From the NCBI GenBank assembly GCA_963735115.1, contig CAVTJR010000003.1, positions 1,488,001 to 1,552,000 of the forward strand: a stretch of 64,000 bases of DNA, given 5' to 3'. Under the pieces are notes generated by a model. The model was not told the origin of the DNA and did no database searches. It was given only the letters and a program-made list of their open reading frames with translations. Both the position numbers and the translations under genes were made by a program. How positions within the stretch are numbered: the stretch's first letter is position 1; each line of letters begins with the position of its first letter. This document shows, one piece after another, positions 53,591-62,879 of this stretch. This DNA is from JAKACA01 sp963735115 (GTDB taxonomy: Bacteria; Actinomycetota; Acidimicrobiia; Acidimicrobiales; Bog-793).

Positions 53591-55947
53591 CCACCCTCGA
53601 CACGCTCGCCGAAGCCGAGACGACCGATCGCACGGCGCAGGGCCTCGGAACGAGCGCCCGCCGGCCGGACGGGCGACCCAAGGTCCGGGGGCAGTTCGCC
53701 TTCTCGTCCGATCTCGAGGCGAAGGACATGCTCTGGGGCCAGCTGCTGCGTTCTCCCCACCCGTCGGCGACCATCCGCCACATCGACGTGTCGGGCGCGT
53801 GGCGTATCCCCGGAGTCGTGTCCGTCCTCACTGCGGACGACGTGCCCGGCCGCAGCAGCTATGGACTCGACTACCCCGACCAACCGGTCTTCGCCTCAGA
53901 CGTCGCGCGCTACGCCGGAGAGCCCGTGGCGGCGGTGGCGGCTGACCACCCCGTGACGGCGCGACGTGCCGCCGAGGCCATCGTCGTCGACTACGAGGTG
54001 CGCGAGCCGCTCACCGACTCCGAGGCGGCCCTCACGGCCGAGCCGATCCACCCGCTCGGCAACGAGCTCTACCGTCAGACGATCCGCCGGGGTGACCCTG
54101 CCGCCACTGGCGTCGTCTCGGTCGAGGGCCACTACGAGACCGGCATGCAAGACCAGGCCTTCATGGGGCCTGAATCGGGCCTGGCCGTTCCGGCGGCCGA
54201 TGGCGGCGTCGACCTGTACATCGCCACACAGTGGCTGCACGTCGACCAGGACCAGATCGCCGCCTGCCTCGGCTTGCCCCTCGACCTCGTGCGCGTTCAC
54301 CTCGCCGGTGTCGGCGGGGCCTTCGGCGCCCGTGAGGACCTGAGCATGCAGGTGCAGCTCTGCCTGCTGGCGTTGCGCTCGGGCCGGCCGGTGAAGATCG
54401 TCTACTCGCGGGAGGAGTCCTTCCACGGCCATGTCCATCGGCATCCAGCGCGAATGTGGTACCGGCACACGGCCGATGCCACCGGCCGACTCGTAAGTGT
54501 CGAAGCCCGTATCCTCTTCGACGGCGGCGCCTACCTCTCGTCGTCAACGGCCGTGACGCTGAACGCCGCCTGCTTCGCCAACGGCCCCTACAAGGTGCCC
54601 AACGCCTTCGTCGACTGCACGGCGGTGCGCACGAACAACCCTCCATGCGGCGCCATGCGCGGCTTCGGCGCGGTCCAGGTGTGCTTCGCCCACGAGGCCC
54701 AGATGGACAAGCTCGCCGCTGCCCTTTCGATCGACCCAGTCGAACTGCGACTCTTGAACGCCTATGCGCCGGGAGACGAACTCATCATCGGACAGGTGCT
54801 GACGGGGACGGCGCCGGTCGCCGAAGTCATCCGGGCGTGCGCGGCCGCCCCGCTGCCTCCCGGAAGTCCGGACACGGTGCCCGAGCTCGCCCTTCCCGGG
54901 GGTGCCGGCCGGACGGCCGAACGGCGGCGGGTGCGACGCGGGGTGGGTTTCGCTGTCGGGTTCAAGAACCTCATGTTCTCCGCTGGCTTCGACGATTACT
55001 CGACGGCGCGTTGCCGCCTCGAGGACGGTCAGGTGACGATCACGACCGCCGCTGTCGAGGTGGGACAGGGCCTCGTCACACTGATACAGCAGATCGCCCG
55101 TGATGTGCTCGGAGTCGACGAGGTCGCCCTCGGAGAAGCTGCGACGGTTGGCATCGGCTCGGCAGGCTCCACCTCGGCGAGCCGCCAGAGCTGGATGACG
55201 GGGGGCGCGGTCGACAGCGCCTGCAGGACGGTCCGCGAGCGACTCCTCTCCTCCATCGCCCAGCGCTTCGAGGTGCCGCGTGCCGGTCTCGAGCTCGCCT
55301 CCGGCCGGGTCGTCTCCGCCGACGGTTCGTTCAACGTCTCCCTGTCCGAGGCTGCCGCCGGAGAGGTCCTCGAGGAGACGGCCGTCTTCCGCCACCCTGG
55401 GACAGCTGAGCTCGACGAGAACGGCCAGGGCGACGCCCATGTCTCGTTCGCTTTCGCCGCTCATCGGGCCGTCGTCGACGTCGACCTCGACCTCGGTCTC
55501 GTCAAGGTCGTCGAAGTTGCCACTGTCCAGGACGTCGGTCGCGTCCTCAACCCCGTGCAGCTCCTCGGCCAGCTCGAGGGCGGCATCTCCCAGGGCGTGG
55601 GTTTCGCCGTGATGGAAGAGATCGTCCTCGACAAGGGGAAGGTGCGCAACCCTTCGTTCACCGACTACATCATCCCGACGGCGCTCGATATGCCACCGGT
55701 GAGAGTCGAGGCCCTCATCGAGCAGCCCGAGCCGGGCTCGCCTCTCGGTGCCAAGGGCGCCGGCGAGCCGCCGTCGATCTCGTCCACCGCCGCCGTCGTG
55801 GCGGCCATCCGCAACGCCACGGGTCTCGAGCTGGCACGAACCCCGGTGCGGCCGCAGGACATCGCCCTCGCCCTCGCCGGGCAACCGTCCGAAGGGGCCG
55901 GCGAGGCCCCCGCCACCCCCTCGCCCGCAAAGGAGGCCATGCCATGA
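53587..55947 (+). CDS. Xanthine-dehydrogenase-type molybdopterin subunit
   Basis: The 786-residue catalytic subunit. GVGGAFGAREDLSMQ and CGAMRGFGAVQVCFAHE are molybdopterin-contact motifs; the C-terminal KGAGEPP holds the catalytic Glu. The CO-dehydrogenase loop AYxCSFR is absent, so this is a purine- or aldehyde-oxidising hydroxylase, not CO dehydrogenase. Position behind ade favours hypoxanthine or xanthine as substrate. ATG 53587 overlaps the iron-sulfur subunit stop. Confidence 0.9.
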   Translation: MTTLDTLAEAETTDRTAQGLGTSARRPDGRPKVRGQFAFSSDLEAKDMLWGQLLRSPHPSATIRHIDVSGAWRIPGVVSVLTADDVPGRSSYGLDYPDQPVFASDVARYAGEPVAAVAADHPVTARRAAEAIVVDYEVREPLTDSEAALTAEPIHPLGNELYRQTIRRGDPAATGVVSVEGHYETGMQDQAFMGPESGLAVPAADGGVDLYIATQWLHVDQDQIAACLGLPLDLVRVHLAGVGGAFGAREDLSMQVQLCLLALRSGRPVKIVYSREESFHGHVHRHPARMWYRHTADATGRLVSVEARILFDGGAYLSSSTAVTLNAACFANGPYKVPNAFVDCTAVRTNNPPCGAMRGFGAVQVCFAHEAQMDKLAAALSIDPVELRLLNAYAPGDELIIGQVLTGTAPVAEVIRACAAAPLPPGSPDTVPELALPGGAGRTAERRRVRRGVGFAVGFKNLMFSAGFDDYSTARCRLEDGQVTITTAAVEVGQGLVTLIQQIARDVLGVDEVALGEAATVGIGSAGSTSASRQSWMTGGAVDSACRTVRERLLSSIAQRFEVPRAGLELASGRVVSADGSFNVSLSEAAAGEVLEETAVFRHPGTAELDENGQGDAHVSFAFAAHRAVVDVDLDLGLVKVVEVATVQDVGRVLNPVQLLGQLEGGISQGVGFAVMEEIVLDKGKVRNPSFTDYIIPTALDMPPVRVEALIEQPEPGSPLGAKGAGEPPSISSTAAVVAAIRNATGLELARTPVRPQDIALALAGQPSEGAGEAPATPSPAKEAMP

Positions 55948-56948
55948 CAACGCCCGTCGCTGTCTACCTGCAGGACGCCCATCCCATCCGTCAGGGGATG
56001 GAGATCGCCAAGTACGCCGAGTCGAAGGGCTTCCACGCCGTCTGGCAAGCCGAGAGCCGCCTCGTGAGGGAGGCGACTGTGCCGATGGCGGCGTTTCTGT
56101 CCGTCACCGAGCGGATCAAGGTCGGCTCCGGCGTGGTCAACAACTGGACCCGCAACCCGGCCCTCCTCGCCTCGACGTTCTCCACCCTCGATGACCTCGC
56201 CCCCGGGCGCGTCATCCTCGGGATCGGGGCCTGGTGGGAACCACTTGCCAGCAAGGTCGGCATCAAGCGGGAGAAGCCGCTGCGCGCCATGCGCGAGACC
56301 GTGGAGGCCGTCCGCGCCCTGCTCACCGACAAGAACGTCACCTACGAGGGAGAGTTCGTCCACCTCGACGGTGTCGAGCTCGATTACGTCTACCAGGAGC
56401 GGCGAGCAAAGGACGTGCCCATCTACATCGGCGCCACGGGGATGCAGATGATGGAGCTCGCCGGCGAGATCGGCGACGGTGTCGTGCTCAACTACCTCGT
56501 CTCGCCCGCCTACAACGACCGAGCCCTCGAGCACCTCGAGGTGGGTGCGCAGCGGGCAGGGCGCTCGGCCAGCGACATCGACAGGCCGCAGCTCGTCGTC
56601 TGCTCGCTCGACGAGGACCGCGAGGCGGCCCTCGATGCGGCCCGCATGCTCGTGACGCAATACCTCGGCCAGCAACCCCACATCATGAAGGCCTCGGGCG
56701 TGCCCCAGTCGCTCCTCGACAAGATCGGCGAGGTGCTGACGTGGCCGGCGACCCACGAGCAGGTGGAGGCCGCCTCGAAACTCGTCCCGGACGAGATCGT
56801 GCAGATGCTGACGGCCTCGGGAACCGCCTCGGAGTGCCGGGCGCAGGTGGCCGAGTACGTGAGGCGGGGTTGCACCTGCCCGGTGCTCTACCCGCTCGGC
56901 CGGGATGTGCACGCCATGATCGACGCCTTCGCGGACTGGACCGCCTGA
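55944..56948 (+). CDS. Luciferase-family (LLM) oxidoreductase, F420/FMN-dependent
   Basis: This 334-residue TIM-barrel protein of the bacterial-luciferase family has VGSGVVNNWTRNPALLAST, GRVILGIGAWWEPLA and PIYIGATGMQMMELAGEIGDGVV, as in actinobacterial F420-dependent reductases such as Mer-like enzymes. The cofactor (F420 or FMN) cannot be fixed by eye. AAAGGAGG precedes ATG 55944, which overlaps the molybdoenzyme stop, so it belongs to the purine operon, perhaps acting on a downstream ring product. Confidence 0.85.
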   Translation: MTTPVAVYLQDAHPIRQGMEIAKYAESKGFHAVWQAESRLVREATVPMAAFLSVTERIKVGSGVVNNWTRNPALLASTFSTLDDLAPGRVILGIGAWWEPLASKVGIKREKPLRAMRETVEAVRALLTDKNVTYEGEFVHLDGVELDYVYQERRAKDVPIYIGATGMQMMELAGEIGDGVVLNYLVSPAYNDRALEHLEVGAQRAGRSASDIDRPQLVVCSLDEDREAALDAARMLVTQYLGQQPHIMKASGVPQSLLDKIGEVLTWPATHEQVEAASKLVPDEIVQMLTASGTASECRAQVAEYVRRGCTCPVLYPLGRDVHAMIDAFADWTA

Positions 56949-57114
56949 GAGAACAGGGCTGGTCCCGAGCCGCCACCAGCCGGGCACCGGTGATGGCGCG
57001 CCGCGACCTCCCAGGCCTCGGTGCCGTCGGCCGGGGGTGCGAGGTTCGTCGCGACAGGCTGGCGAGCGCTGTGTCTACCCTGGACAGGGCAGTCCGGCGT
57101 GAGAAGGGGAGACC

Positions 57115-57675
57115 ATGACCACACTGAAGAACCGGCCGAACACCGCCCTCCTCGTCGTCGACGTGCAGAACAGCGTCGTGGAGGGGGCTCACGAACGTGA
57201 GGCGGTCGTCGCCAACGTCGGCCGCCTGGTCGACAAGGCGCGGCGGGAGGGCGTGCCCGTTGTCTGGGTGCAGCACTCCGACGAGCACCTCGCCAAGGGG
57301 AGCGACGAATGGCGGATCGTCCCCGAGCTCACCCCGCAGGACGCCGAGCCGCTCGTCGAGAAGTCCTACGGCGACTCCTTCGAGGACACCAACCTCGAGA
57401 ACGTGCTCTCCGGCCTCGGTGTCGGGCGGCTCGTCGTCGCCGGCGCACAAACCGACGCTTGCATCCGCTCGACCCTCCATGGGGCGCTCGTGCGGGGCTA
57501 CGACACCACCCTCGTGAGCGACGCCCACACGACGGAGGACCAGACGGAATGGGGGGCGCCTCCCCCGGAGCAGGTCATCGCCCACACGAACCTCTACTGG
57601 ACCTACGAGACGGCGCCGGGCAGGACGGGCGGGACGGTCGAGACGAAGGACGTCGACTTCGCCGGGACGGCCTGA
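57115..57675 (+). CDS. Isochorismatase-family cysteine hydrolase
   Basis: A 186-residue hydrolase with the family triad: Asp in LLVVDVQNSV (near residue 17), Lys in EKSYGDSF (near 82) and Cys in QTDACIRST (near 118). Relatives hydrolyse amides such as ureidoacrylate, carbamoylsarcosine or nicotinamide. Beside purine-degrading genes an amide from ring breakdown is a reasonable substrate, but this is inferred. GGGGAG lies upstream of ATG 57115. Confidence 0.85.
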   Translation: MTTLKNRPNTALLVVDVQNSVVEGAHEREAVVANVGRLVDKARREGVPVVWVQHSDEHLAKGSDEWRIVPELTPQDAEPLVEKSYGDSFEDTNLENVLSGLGVGRLVVAGAQTDACIRSTLHGALVRGYDTTLVSDAHTTEDQTEWGAPPPEQVIAHTNLYWTYETAPGRTGGTVETKDVDFAGTA

Positions 57676-57751
57676 GCGCCGTCGTCTGCCGCGTCCTCAG
57701 CCCAGGACGGCTGGCGGGCTCACCCGACGGCGCACCACGCCGAGGCGGGTT

Positions 57752-58774
57752 TCAGAGGCGGGCGAAGAGCCGAGCCGCCTGCTCGCGGGCGCGTGCTCGG
57801 ATCTCGGCCGGATCGACCCTCGTGGGCTGGCCGTCGCGCAGGACGGCCTCTCCGTCCACGACGACCTCGAGCGGGCGCACGCCGGGCGTGAAGGCGAGGT
57901 GCCAGGCGTCCATCGGCTCGTAGCTCCAGCGCACGCGGTCGTCACGCGCCTCTGGCACGAGCTCGTAACCGCCCTCCAGCCAGGACCAAGCCGCCGACGG
58001 TGCGGCCGTCACGTCGTCTTCCCGATGGCGGGCATACGCGACTCGGAACTCCTCGAGCATGTCGGCCCCGATGCCGTCGGTGCCGAGAGCCACAGTGCCC
58101 TCCCACCGAGCGGGACGGCCGTAGCCGACGGCGTTGTTCATGTTCGAGCGTGGGTTGTGTGCCACGGTGCCCCGAAGCGGTCGGTCGAGGTGCACGCAGT
58201 GGGCGAGCAGCCAATTGTCAGCCGCCACCGCCTCCAGCCGTCCGCCTGCGGCGGCGTCGACACGGTCCTCCGACACATGGATGTGCACGCCGGCCCCGAG
58301 GTCGGTAGCGAGTCCCACGACCTCCTCGAGCGTCGCTTCCGAGAGCGTGAAGCACGCATGGGCACCAACGAAACCTCGTCCGCCGCCTTTCAAGAAACGC
58401 TCGTTCTCCGCCAGTCCTGCCCTCGTTCCCGCTGCACCGTTGCGGTCCGTGACCTCGTAGCAGCACAGCGACCGCACGCCCACCTCTGCACAGGCCTCGG
58501 CGATGACGTCGAGCGAACCCTCGATGGCGTTCGGCGAGGAATGATGATCGACGATGGCCGTGGTGCCGCCTTCGAGCGCCTCCAGCGCCCCCAGCAACGC
58601 CGACCAGCGGATCATGTCGAGGTCGAGGGCGCAGTCGAGCCGCCACCACACGAGCTCGAGGATCTCGGGGAAGTCCCTGGGCACTCGCGGTGGCGGCGGC
58701 ATCCCCCGGGCGAGGGCGGAGTACAGGTGGTGGTGTGCACAGACGAGCCCCGGCGTCTCCTCACCGGGCGTCAT
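57752..58774 (-). CDS. SsnA-like amidohydrolase, short N-terminus
   Basis: A 340-residue amidohydrolase. It begins almost directly at the metal site GLVCAHHHLYSALARGM (HxH), and continues with IVDHHSSP, HIHVSEDR, HCVHLDR and the second-metal Asp in VALGTDGIGADM. Usual members (SsnA, guanine deaminase, chlorohydrolases) have about 60-100 more residues with a beta-sandwich in front; here that is missing and only the C-terminal piece (LEVVVDGEAVLRDGQP) remains. Its ATG overlaps the 3' end of the one-chain molybdoenzyme gene, so they are co-transcribed. SsnA genes typically travel with such hydroxylases. The substrate may be a purine amine. Confidence 0.75.
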   Translation of the reverse strand: MTPGEETPGLVCAHHHLYSALARGMPPPPRVPRDFPEILELVWWRLDCALDLDMIRWSALLGALEALEGGTTAIVDHHSSPNAIEGSLDVIAEACAEVGVRSLCCYEVTDRNGAAGTRAGLAENERFLKGGGRGFVGAHACFTLSEATLEEVVGLATDLGAGVHIHVSEDRVDAAAGGRLEAVAADNWLLAHCVHLDRPLRGTVAHNPRSNMNNAVGYGRPARWEGTVALGTDGIGADMLEEFRVAYARHREDDVTAAPSAAWSWLEGGYELVPEARDDRVRWSYEPMDAWHLAFTPGVRPLEVVVDGEAVLRDGQPTRVDPAEIRARAREQAARLFARL

Positions 58775-58778
58775 GGGG

Positions 58779-61382
58779 TCATTCCTCGGACGAACCGGCT
58801 GAGGCGGCCACCGCCCGTCGCATGGGAAGCGTGTCCCTCCATTCGCCGTCGAGATCGTGCAACGCAGTCGCCACGGCTCCCGCCGTCGGGACGAGGCCGA
58901 TCTCCCCCATCCCCTTGATGCCATACGGGCTTCGCGGCTGAGGCACCTCGACGAGGACCGCTTCGATGGGCGGGACATCCTTCGCTCGCAGGATGCCAAG
59001 ACCCCGGAGCGTCATGTGCGTCGGGCGTCCGTCCTCGTCGGCAGGGAACTCCTCCGACAAGGCGTACCCGAGCCCCATGTGAACGGCACCCTCGATCTGC
59101 CCTTCGCAGAGCATCGGGTTGACGGCGCGGCCGACGTCGTGAACGGCCACCACCTTCTCGATCTGGCTCGTCTCGCGATCGATCGTCACGAGCTGGGCGG
59201 CATAGGAGAAGGCCGAGTGGATGATCGGGTTCTCCACCCCCTCGTCGAGAGAGTTCGTCCAGTCGACGCGGTACTCGCCCTCGTAGTCGACGCCCGGCTT
59301 GCATCCGTCCTCGATCGCCCGCTGGCAGGCGGCCGCGATGGCGCCCGCCCCCATCAGCGTGCCGCGGGAGCCGGTCGTCTGGCCTGCTCCGAGCTCGCGG
59401 GTCGTGTCCACGACGACCCGAACCCGCCCGGGGTCCAAGCCGAGCTCCTCGACGGCAACCTGCTGCGCGACGGTGTGGATTCCCTGTCCCATCTCCGTCC
59501 AGCAGTGGCGTACCTCGACGTCGCCGCTCTCGTCGAAACGCACGACTGCCCGCACGATCTCGAGGAACCCGTTGCCGAGGCCGGAGTTCTTCAGCCCGAG
59601 GCCGAGGCCGACGGCCTTGCCGGCCGCCACGGCGGCGTCGTAGGCAGGCTCGACGGCATCGAGGCAGGCGAGGGCGCCGAGGCAGCCGTCGTCCATCACC
59701 TGCCCCGGCCCCCAGACACATCCCGGACGGATGGCGTTGCGGCGGCGCATCTCGAGACCCGAGATTCCCACCTTCTCGGCCAAGCGGTCCATGACGCCTT
59801 CCATGGCGAACTGGGCCTGATTCGCACCAAAACCGCGGAAGGCGCCGCACACGGGGTTGTTCGTCCGCACCGCCAGGGCCTCGACGTCGATCGCCGGCAG
59901 CACGTACGGGCCGGAGGCATGGCCGGCCGCCCTCTCGAGCACCTTCATGCCGACGGAGGCGTACGGCCCGGAATCGCCGATCATGCGCGCCTTCAATGCG
60001 GTCAGCATCCCGTCGGCATCGCAGCCTGCCCAGTACTCGAGGCGGATCGGGTGACGCTTGGGATGGAGGAGGAAGGACTCCTCACGCGACAACGTGCATT
60101 TCACCGGTCGCCCGAGCAGGAAGGCCGCCAGAGCAGTCTGCGCCTGGTTCGACATGTCCTCTTTCCCGCCAAAGGCTCCGCCGTTCGAGACCAGCTCGAC
60201 GACGACCTGGGTTTCGGGGACGGCCAGGACGGAGGCGATCTGGTCGCGGTCGTCCCAAACCCCCTGCCCACCGGAATAGACCGTCAAGGTGCCGTCAGCT
60301 TGTGGCACGGCAAGGGTCGACTCGGGCTCGAGGAAGGCGTGCTCCACGCGCTGGGTCTGGAACACCTCGTGCAGGCGATGCTCCGAAGCGGCCAAGGCGG
60401 CCTCCACGTCGCCCCGCTGATAGGCGGAGCGGGAGAGGACGTTGCCGTCGAGCTCCCAGACGGCGTCCTCCGGGTCGTCGATCGCCGCCACGGCGTCGGT
60501 GAGCGCTCGCAGCGGCCGGTATTCGACATCGACGAGCTTGGCTGCCTCACGCGCCTCTGCGAGCGAGCGAGCGACGACGATGGCGAGGACGTCGCCGAGA
60601 TAGGCGGTGCGCCCGCCCTCCGGGATGAAGACGGGCCAGTCGGTGTAGATGATGCCGACTCGGAGCTTGCCCGGTACGTCGGCTGCGGTGAACACGGCCT
60701 CCACGCCCGGCGCCGCCAGCGCCGGGCCGGTGTCGATGCGAACGATGTCGGCTCGGGCGTGGTCGGCCAGCCGGAGCGCCCCATGGAGCATGCCGGGGAC
60801 GCGCAGGTCGTCCACGTAGGCGCGATCCCCGAGAGCGAGCTGCAGGCTCTCGTACTTCGGGCTGCGAGCGCCTATGCCGTGCTTCGTGCCGTTCGTACCG
60901 TTCGTACCGTCGCCCGCCGCAACGAGAGGGGCCCTCCCGCTGGCGAGGAGCTCGACGGCGTCGAGGATCTTCGTGTAGCCCGTGCAGCGGCACAGGTGGG
61001 CACCGAGGTGGCGGGCGGCGTCCTCTCGGGTCAGCTCCGAGCCCTTCTTGTCGAGCAGCGCCTTCACGCGCACGACGATCCCCGGCGTGCAGAACCCGCA
61101 CTGCAGGGCACCCGTGGCGGAGAAGGCGTTGGCGAAGCGCGCCCGCTCGTCCTCATCGAAACCCTCCAGCGTCGTGACGGACTTGCCGGCGACACGGGCG
61201 AGAGAGGTGCTGCAGCTGATCATTGCTTTGCCGTCGATGAGCACCGTGCAGCACCCGCACTGCCCCGACGGCGAGCAGCCATCCTTCGGCGAGGTGATGT
61301 CCAGCTCCTCGCGGAGGGCTGCCAGGAGATTGGGGTGCTCGCCGACCTCGACCAACTTGCCGTTCAACGTGAACTCGGTCAT
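58779..61382 (-). CDS. One-chain xanthine-dehydrogenase-type molybdenum hydroxylase
   Basis: This 867-residue protein fuses a [2Fe-2S] domain (residues 1-160: CGCCTVL, CGFCTPG, CRCTGYT) to a molybdopterin domain. It has no FAD domain. The linker is a short NGT repeat (GTNGTNGTKHG near residue 178). The Mo part has NGGAFGGKEDMSN, CGAFRGFGANQAQF and a C-terminal KGMGEIG with the catalytic Glu. The architecture matches the XdhD/selenium-dependent xanthine dehydrogenase group in which electrons leave through another subunit. ATG 61382 starts the iron-sulfur domain. The truncated FAD-like protein at 48.5 kb is distant. Confidence 0.85.
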   Translation of the reverse strand: MTEFTLNGKLVEVGEHPNLLAALREELDITSPKDGCSPSGQCGCCTVLIDGKAMISCSTSLARVAGKSVTTLEGFDEDERARFANAFSATGALQCGFCTPGIVVRVKALLDKKGSELTREDAARHLGAHLCRCTGYTKILDAVELLASGRAPLVAAGDGTNGTNGTKHGIGARSPKYESLQLALGDRAYVDDLRVPGMLHGALRLADHARADIVRIDTGPALAAPGVEAVFTAADVPGKLRVGIIYTDWPVFIPEGGRTAYLGDVLAIVVARSLAEAREAAKLVDVEYRPLRALTDAVAAIDDPEDAVWELDGNVLSRSAYQRGDVEAALAASEHRLHEVFQTQRVEHAFLEPESTLAVPQADGTLTVYSGGQGVWDDRDQIASVLAVPETQVVVELVSNGGAFGGKEDMSNQAQTALAAFLLGRPVKCTLSREESFLLHPKRHPIRLEYWAGCDADGMLTALKARMIGDSGPYASVGMKVLERAAGHASGPYVLPAIDVEALAVRTNNPVCGAFRGFGANQAQFAMEGVMDRLAEKVGISGLEMRRRNAIRPGCVWGPGQVMDDGCLGALACLDAVEPAYDAAVAAGKAVGLGLGLKNSGLGNGFLEIVRAVVRFDESGDVEVRHCWTEMGQGIHTVAQQVAVEELGLDPGRVRVVVDTTRELGAGQTTGSRGTLMGAGAIAAACQRAIEDGCKPGVDYEGEYRVDWTNSLDEGVENPIIHSAFSYAAQLVTIDRETSQIEKVVAVHDVGRAVNPMLCEGQIEGAVHMGLGYALSEEFPADEDGRPTHMTLRGLGILRAKDVPPIEAVLVEVPQPRSPYGIKGMGEIGLVPTAGAVATALHDLDGEWRDTLPMRRAVAASAGSSEE

Positions 61383-61649
61383 GGCTCCATTCTCCCACTG
61401 CCCTGATCGGCGGCGCGCCCCACCTGGCCGGCGCCGAGAAGTGCCTCGTTCCATGATCGCTCGGCCGTGGGCGCCTAGGTAGGGGCGAAGGACCCTAAGG
61501 CAGCCCCACGGGCTTTCGCCTGCTCCTAAAGGGTCCTTCGGCCCTTCAGGCCGCCCGCCCTCATCTTTACCCTTCGGTTACAAGCAGCGTTACCAGCCCT
61601 CCATCAACACCGAGGTTGGGGGGGAGGTCGACCGGGAGAGGAGTCGCGA
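61383..61649. promoter_or_regulatory. Divergent region with two facing GGGNC-N4-GNCCC boxes
   Basis: GGGGC-GAAG-GACCC is at 61482-61495 and GGGTC-CTTC-GGCCC at 61531-61544. They are inverted copies of each other, 36 bp apart, and each fits GGGNC-N4-GNCCC. The arms could also fold into one long hairpin enclosing GCCC-CAC-GGGC. The region separates the one-chain molybdoenzyme from the nucleoside permease genes, and GGAGAGGAG precedes ATG 61650. Confidence 0.55.
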
Positions 61650-62879
61650 ATGCCGCCGGAGGGCTCGCAGTCTCGATGGGCGCAGCGACGCACGAGCTGG
61701 GAGCGCTTCCTCCTCAGCTGGTTCGCCCTCCCCGGGTCGCTGCTGGCGGCACTCCTCCTCGGCGCCCTCATGATGGCCGTGCTCGGCGCCAACCCGCTCA
61801 CGGGTTACCACGCCCTCTTCGACGGTGCCTTCGTGGGCAGCTACGCCCTCGGCGCTACCGCCGTGAGGGCTGCTCCGCTCCTTCTCGTCGGGGTCGGAAT
61901 CTGCATCTCGTTTCGCGCCAGCATGCTCAACATCGGCGGCGAGGGCCAGCTGGCGATGGGCGGCCTCGCCTGCGCGGCGACCGCCCTCGCCCTCCCGAAC
62001 CTGCCGAGCATCGTGCTCATCCCCCTCGTGCTCCTCGCCGGCGCGGCCGGCGGGGCCATCTGGGGCGCCATCCCGGGCGCCTTCAAGGCCTATTTCAACG
62101 TCAACGAGATTCTCAGCACGATCATGCTCAACCTCGTCGCCGTGCAGATCATGAACTACCTCTTGGCGGGCCCCATGGTTGACAACACCCAGAACTCGAC
62201 CTATGGCCTCATCCCGGAGACACGGCTCCTCTCCTCCCACTCCTGGCTGCCGATTCTCATCCCCGGAACCCAGCTCCATCTCGGCGTCGTCATCGCTGTC
62301 GTCGTTGCCGGGGGTGCCTACGTGCTGCTTTTTCACACCGGCGTGGGGTTCCGGCTGCGCGCCGTCGGGATCTCGCGCGAAGCCGCCAATTACGCCGGCA
62401 TCAAGGTGAAGCGGACGATGGTGTTGGCAATGACCCTCAGCGGGGCGATGTGCGGTCTCGGGGGGGCGATGCTCGTCATCGGGAGCATCTCGCACAGGAT
62501 GGTGACCGACGGGAGCCTCACCGGCTTCACCGGCTCTGACGGCTTCAACGGCATCGTCGTGGCTCTCTTCGGCGGGCTCAGCCCCCTCTGGAGTGTCGTC
62601 TCTGCCTTCCTCTTCGGAGGGCTGCTCACCGGCGGCGACGCTCTCCAGGTGGCCACGGGCGTGCCGGCCGACATGGTGACGGCCCTCGAAGGCCTCGTCG
62701 TGGTGTTCGTCGTATCGCTCGAGTACATGAGGCGCCGGGCCCGCACGGCCGCCTTGGCCCCGCCGGTGACGCCCTCGCGCTCATCGCGGGCAAAAGACGA
62801 TGTCCCTCCGCTCGTCGGGGTGGGACGGGCCCCAGGGCTCGGCTCGCACGAGGCCTCCAGGACGGGAGCGTCACCGTGA
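61650..62879 (+). CDS. ABC transporter permease, nucleoside type (YufP/BmpC-like)
   Basis: A 409-residue permease with about nine helices from the BPD_transp_2 family. FRASMLNIGGEGQLAMGG and NVNEILSTIMLNLVAVQIMNYL are typical of the first permease of basic-membrane-protein-type nucleoside importers, as is GFNGIVVALFGGLSPLW near the end. It partners the next gene and would import purine nucleosides, in keeping with its neighbours. The C-terminus has an extra 50 residues rich in Ser, Pro and Arg. Confidence 0.88.
   Translation: MPPEGSQSRWAQRRTSWERFLLSWFALPGSLLAALLLGALMMAVLGANPLTGYHALFDGAFVGSYALGATAVRAAPLLLVGVGICISFRASMLNIGGEGQLAMGGLACAATALALPNLPSIVLIPLVLLAGAAGGAIWGAIPGAFKAYFNVNEILSTIMLNLVAVQIMNYLLAGPMVDNTQNSTYGLIPETRLLSSHSWLPILIPGTQLHLGVVIAVVVAGGAYVLLFHTGVGFRLRAVGISREAANYAGIKVKRTMVLAMTLSGAMCGLGGAMLVIGSISHRMVTDGSLTGFTGSDGFNGIVVALFGGLSPLWSVVSAFLFGGLLTGGDALQVATGVPADMVTALEGLVVVFVVSLEYMRRRARTAALAPPVTPSRSSRAKDDVPPLVGVGRAPGLGSHEASRTGASP

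Noticed and set aside
53587..55947. Aerobic CO dehydrogenase large subunit (coxL)
   Set aside because: The operon order M-S-L is CoxMSL-like, but the active-site loop AYxCSFR is missing and GAMRGFG is present, as in xanthine-dehydrogenase-type enzymes.
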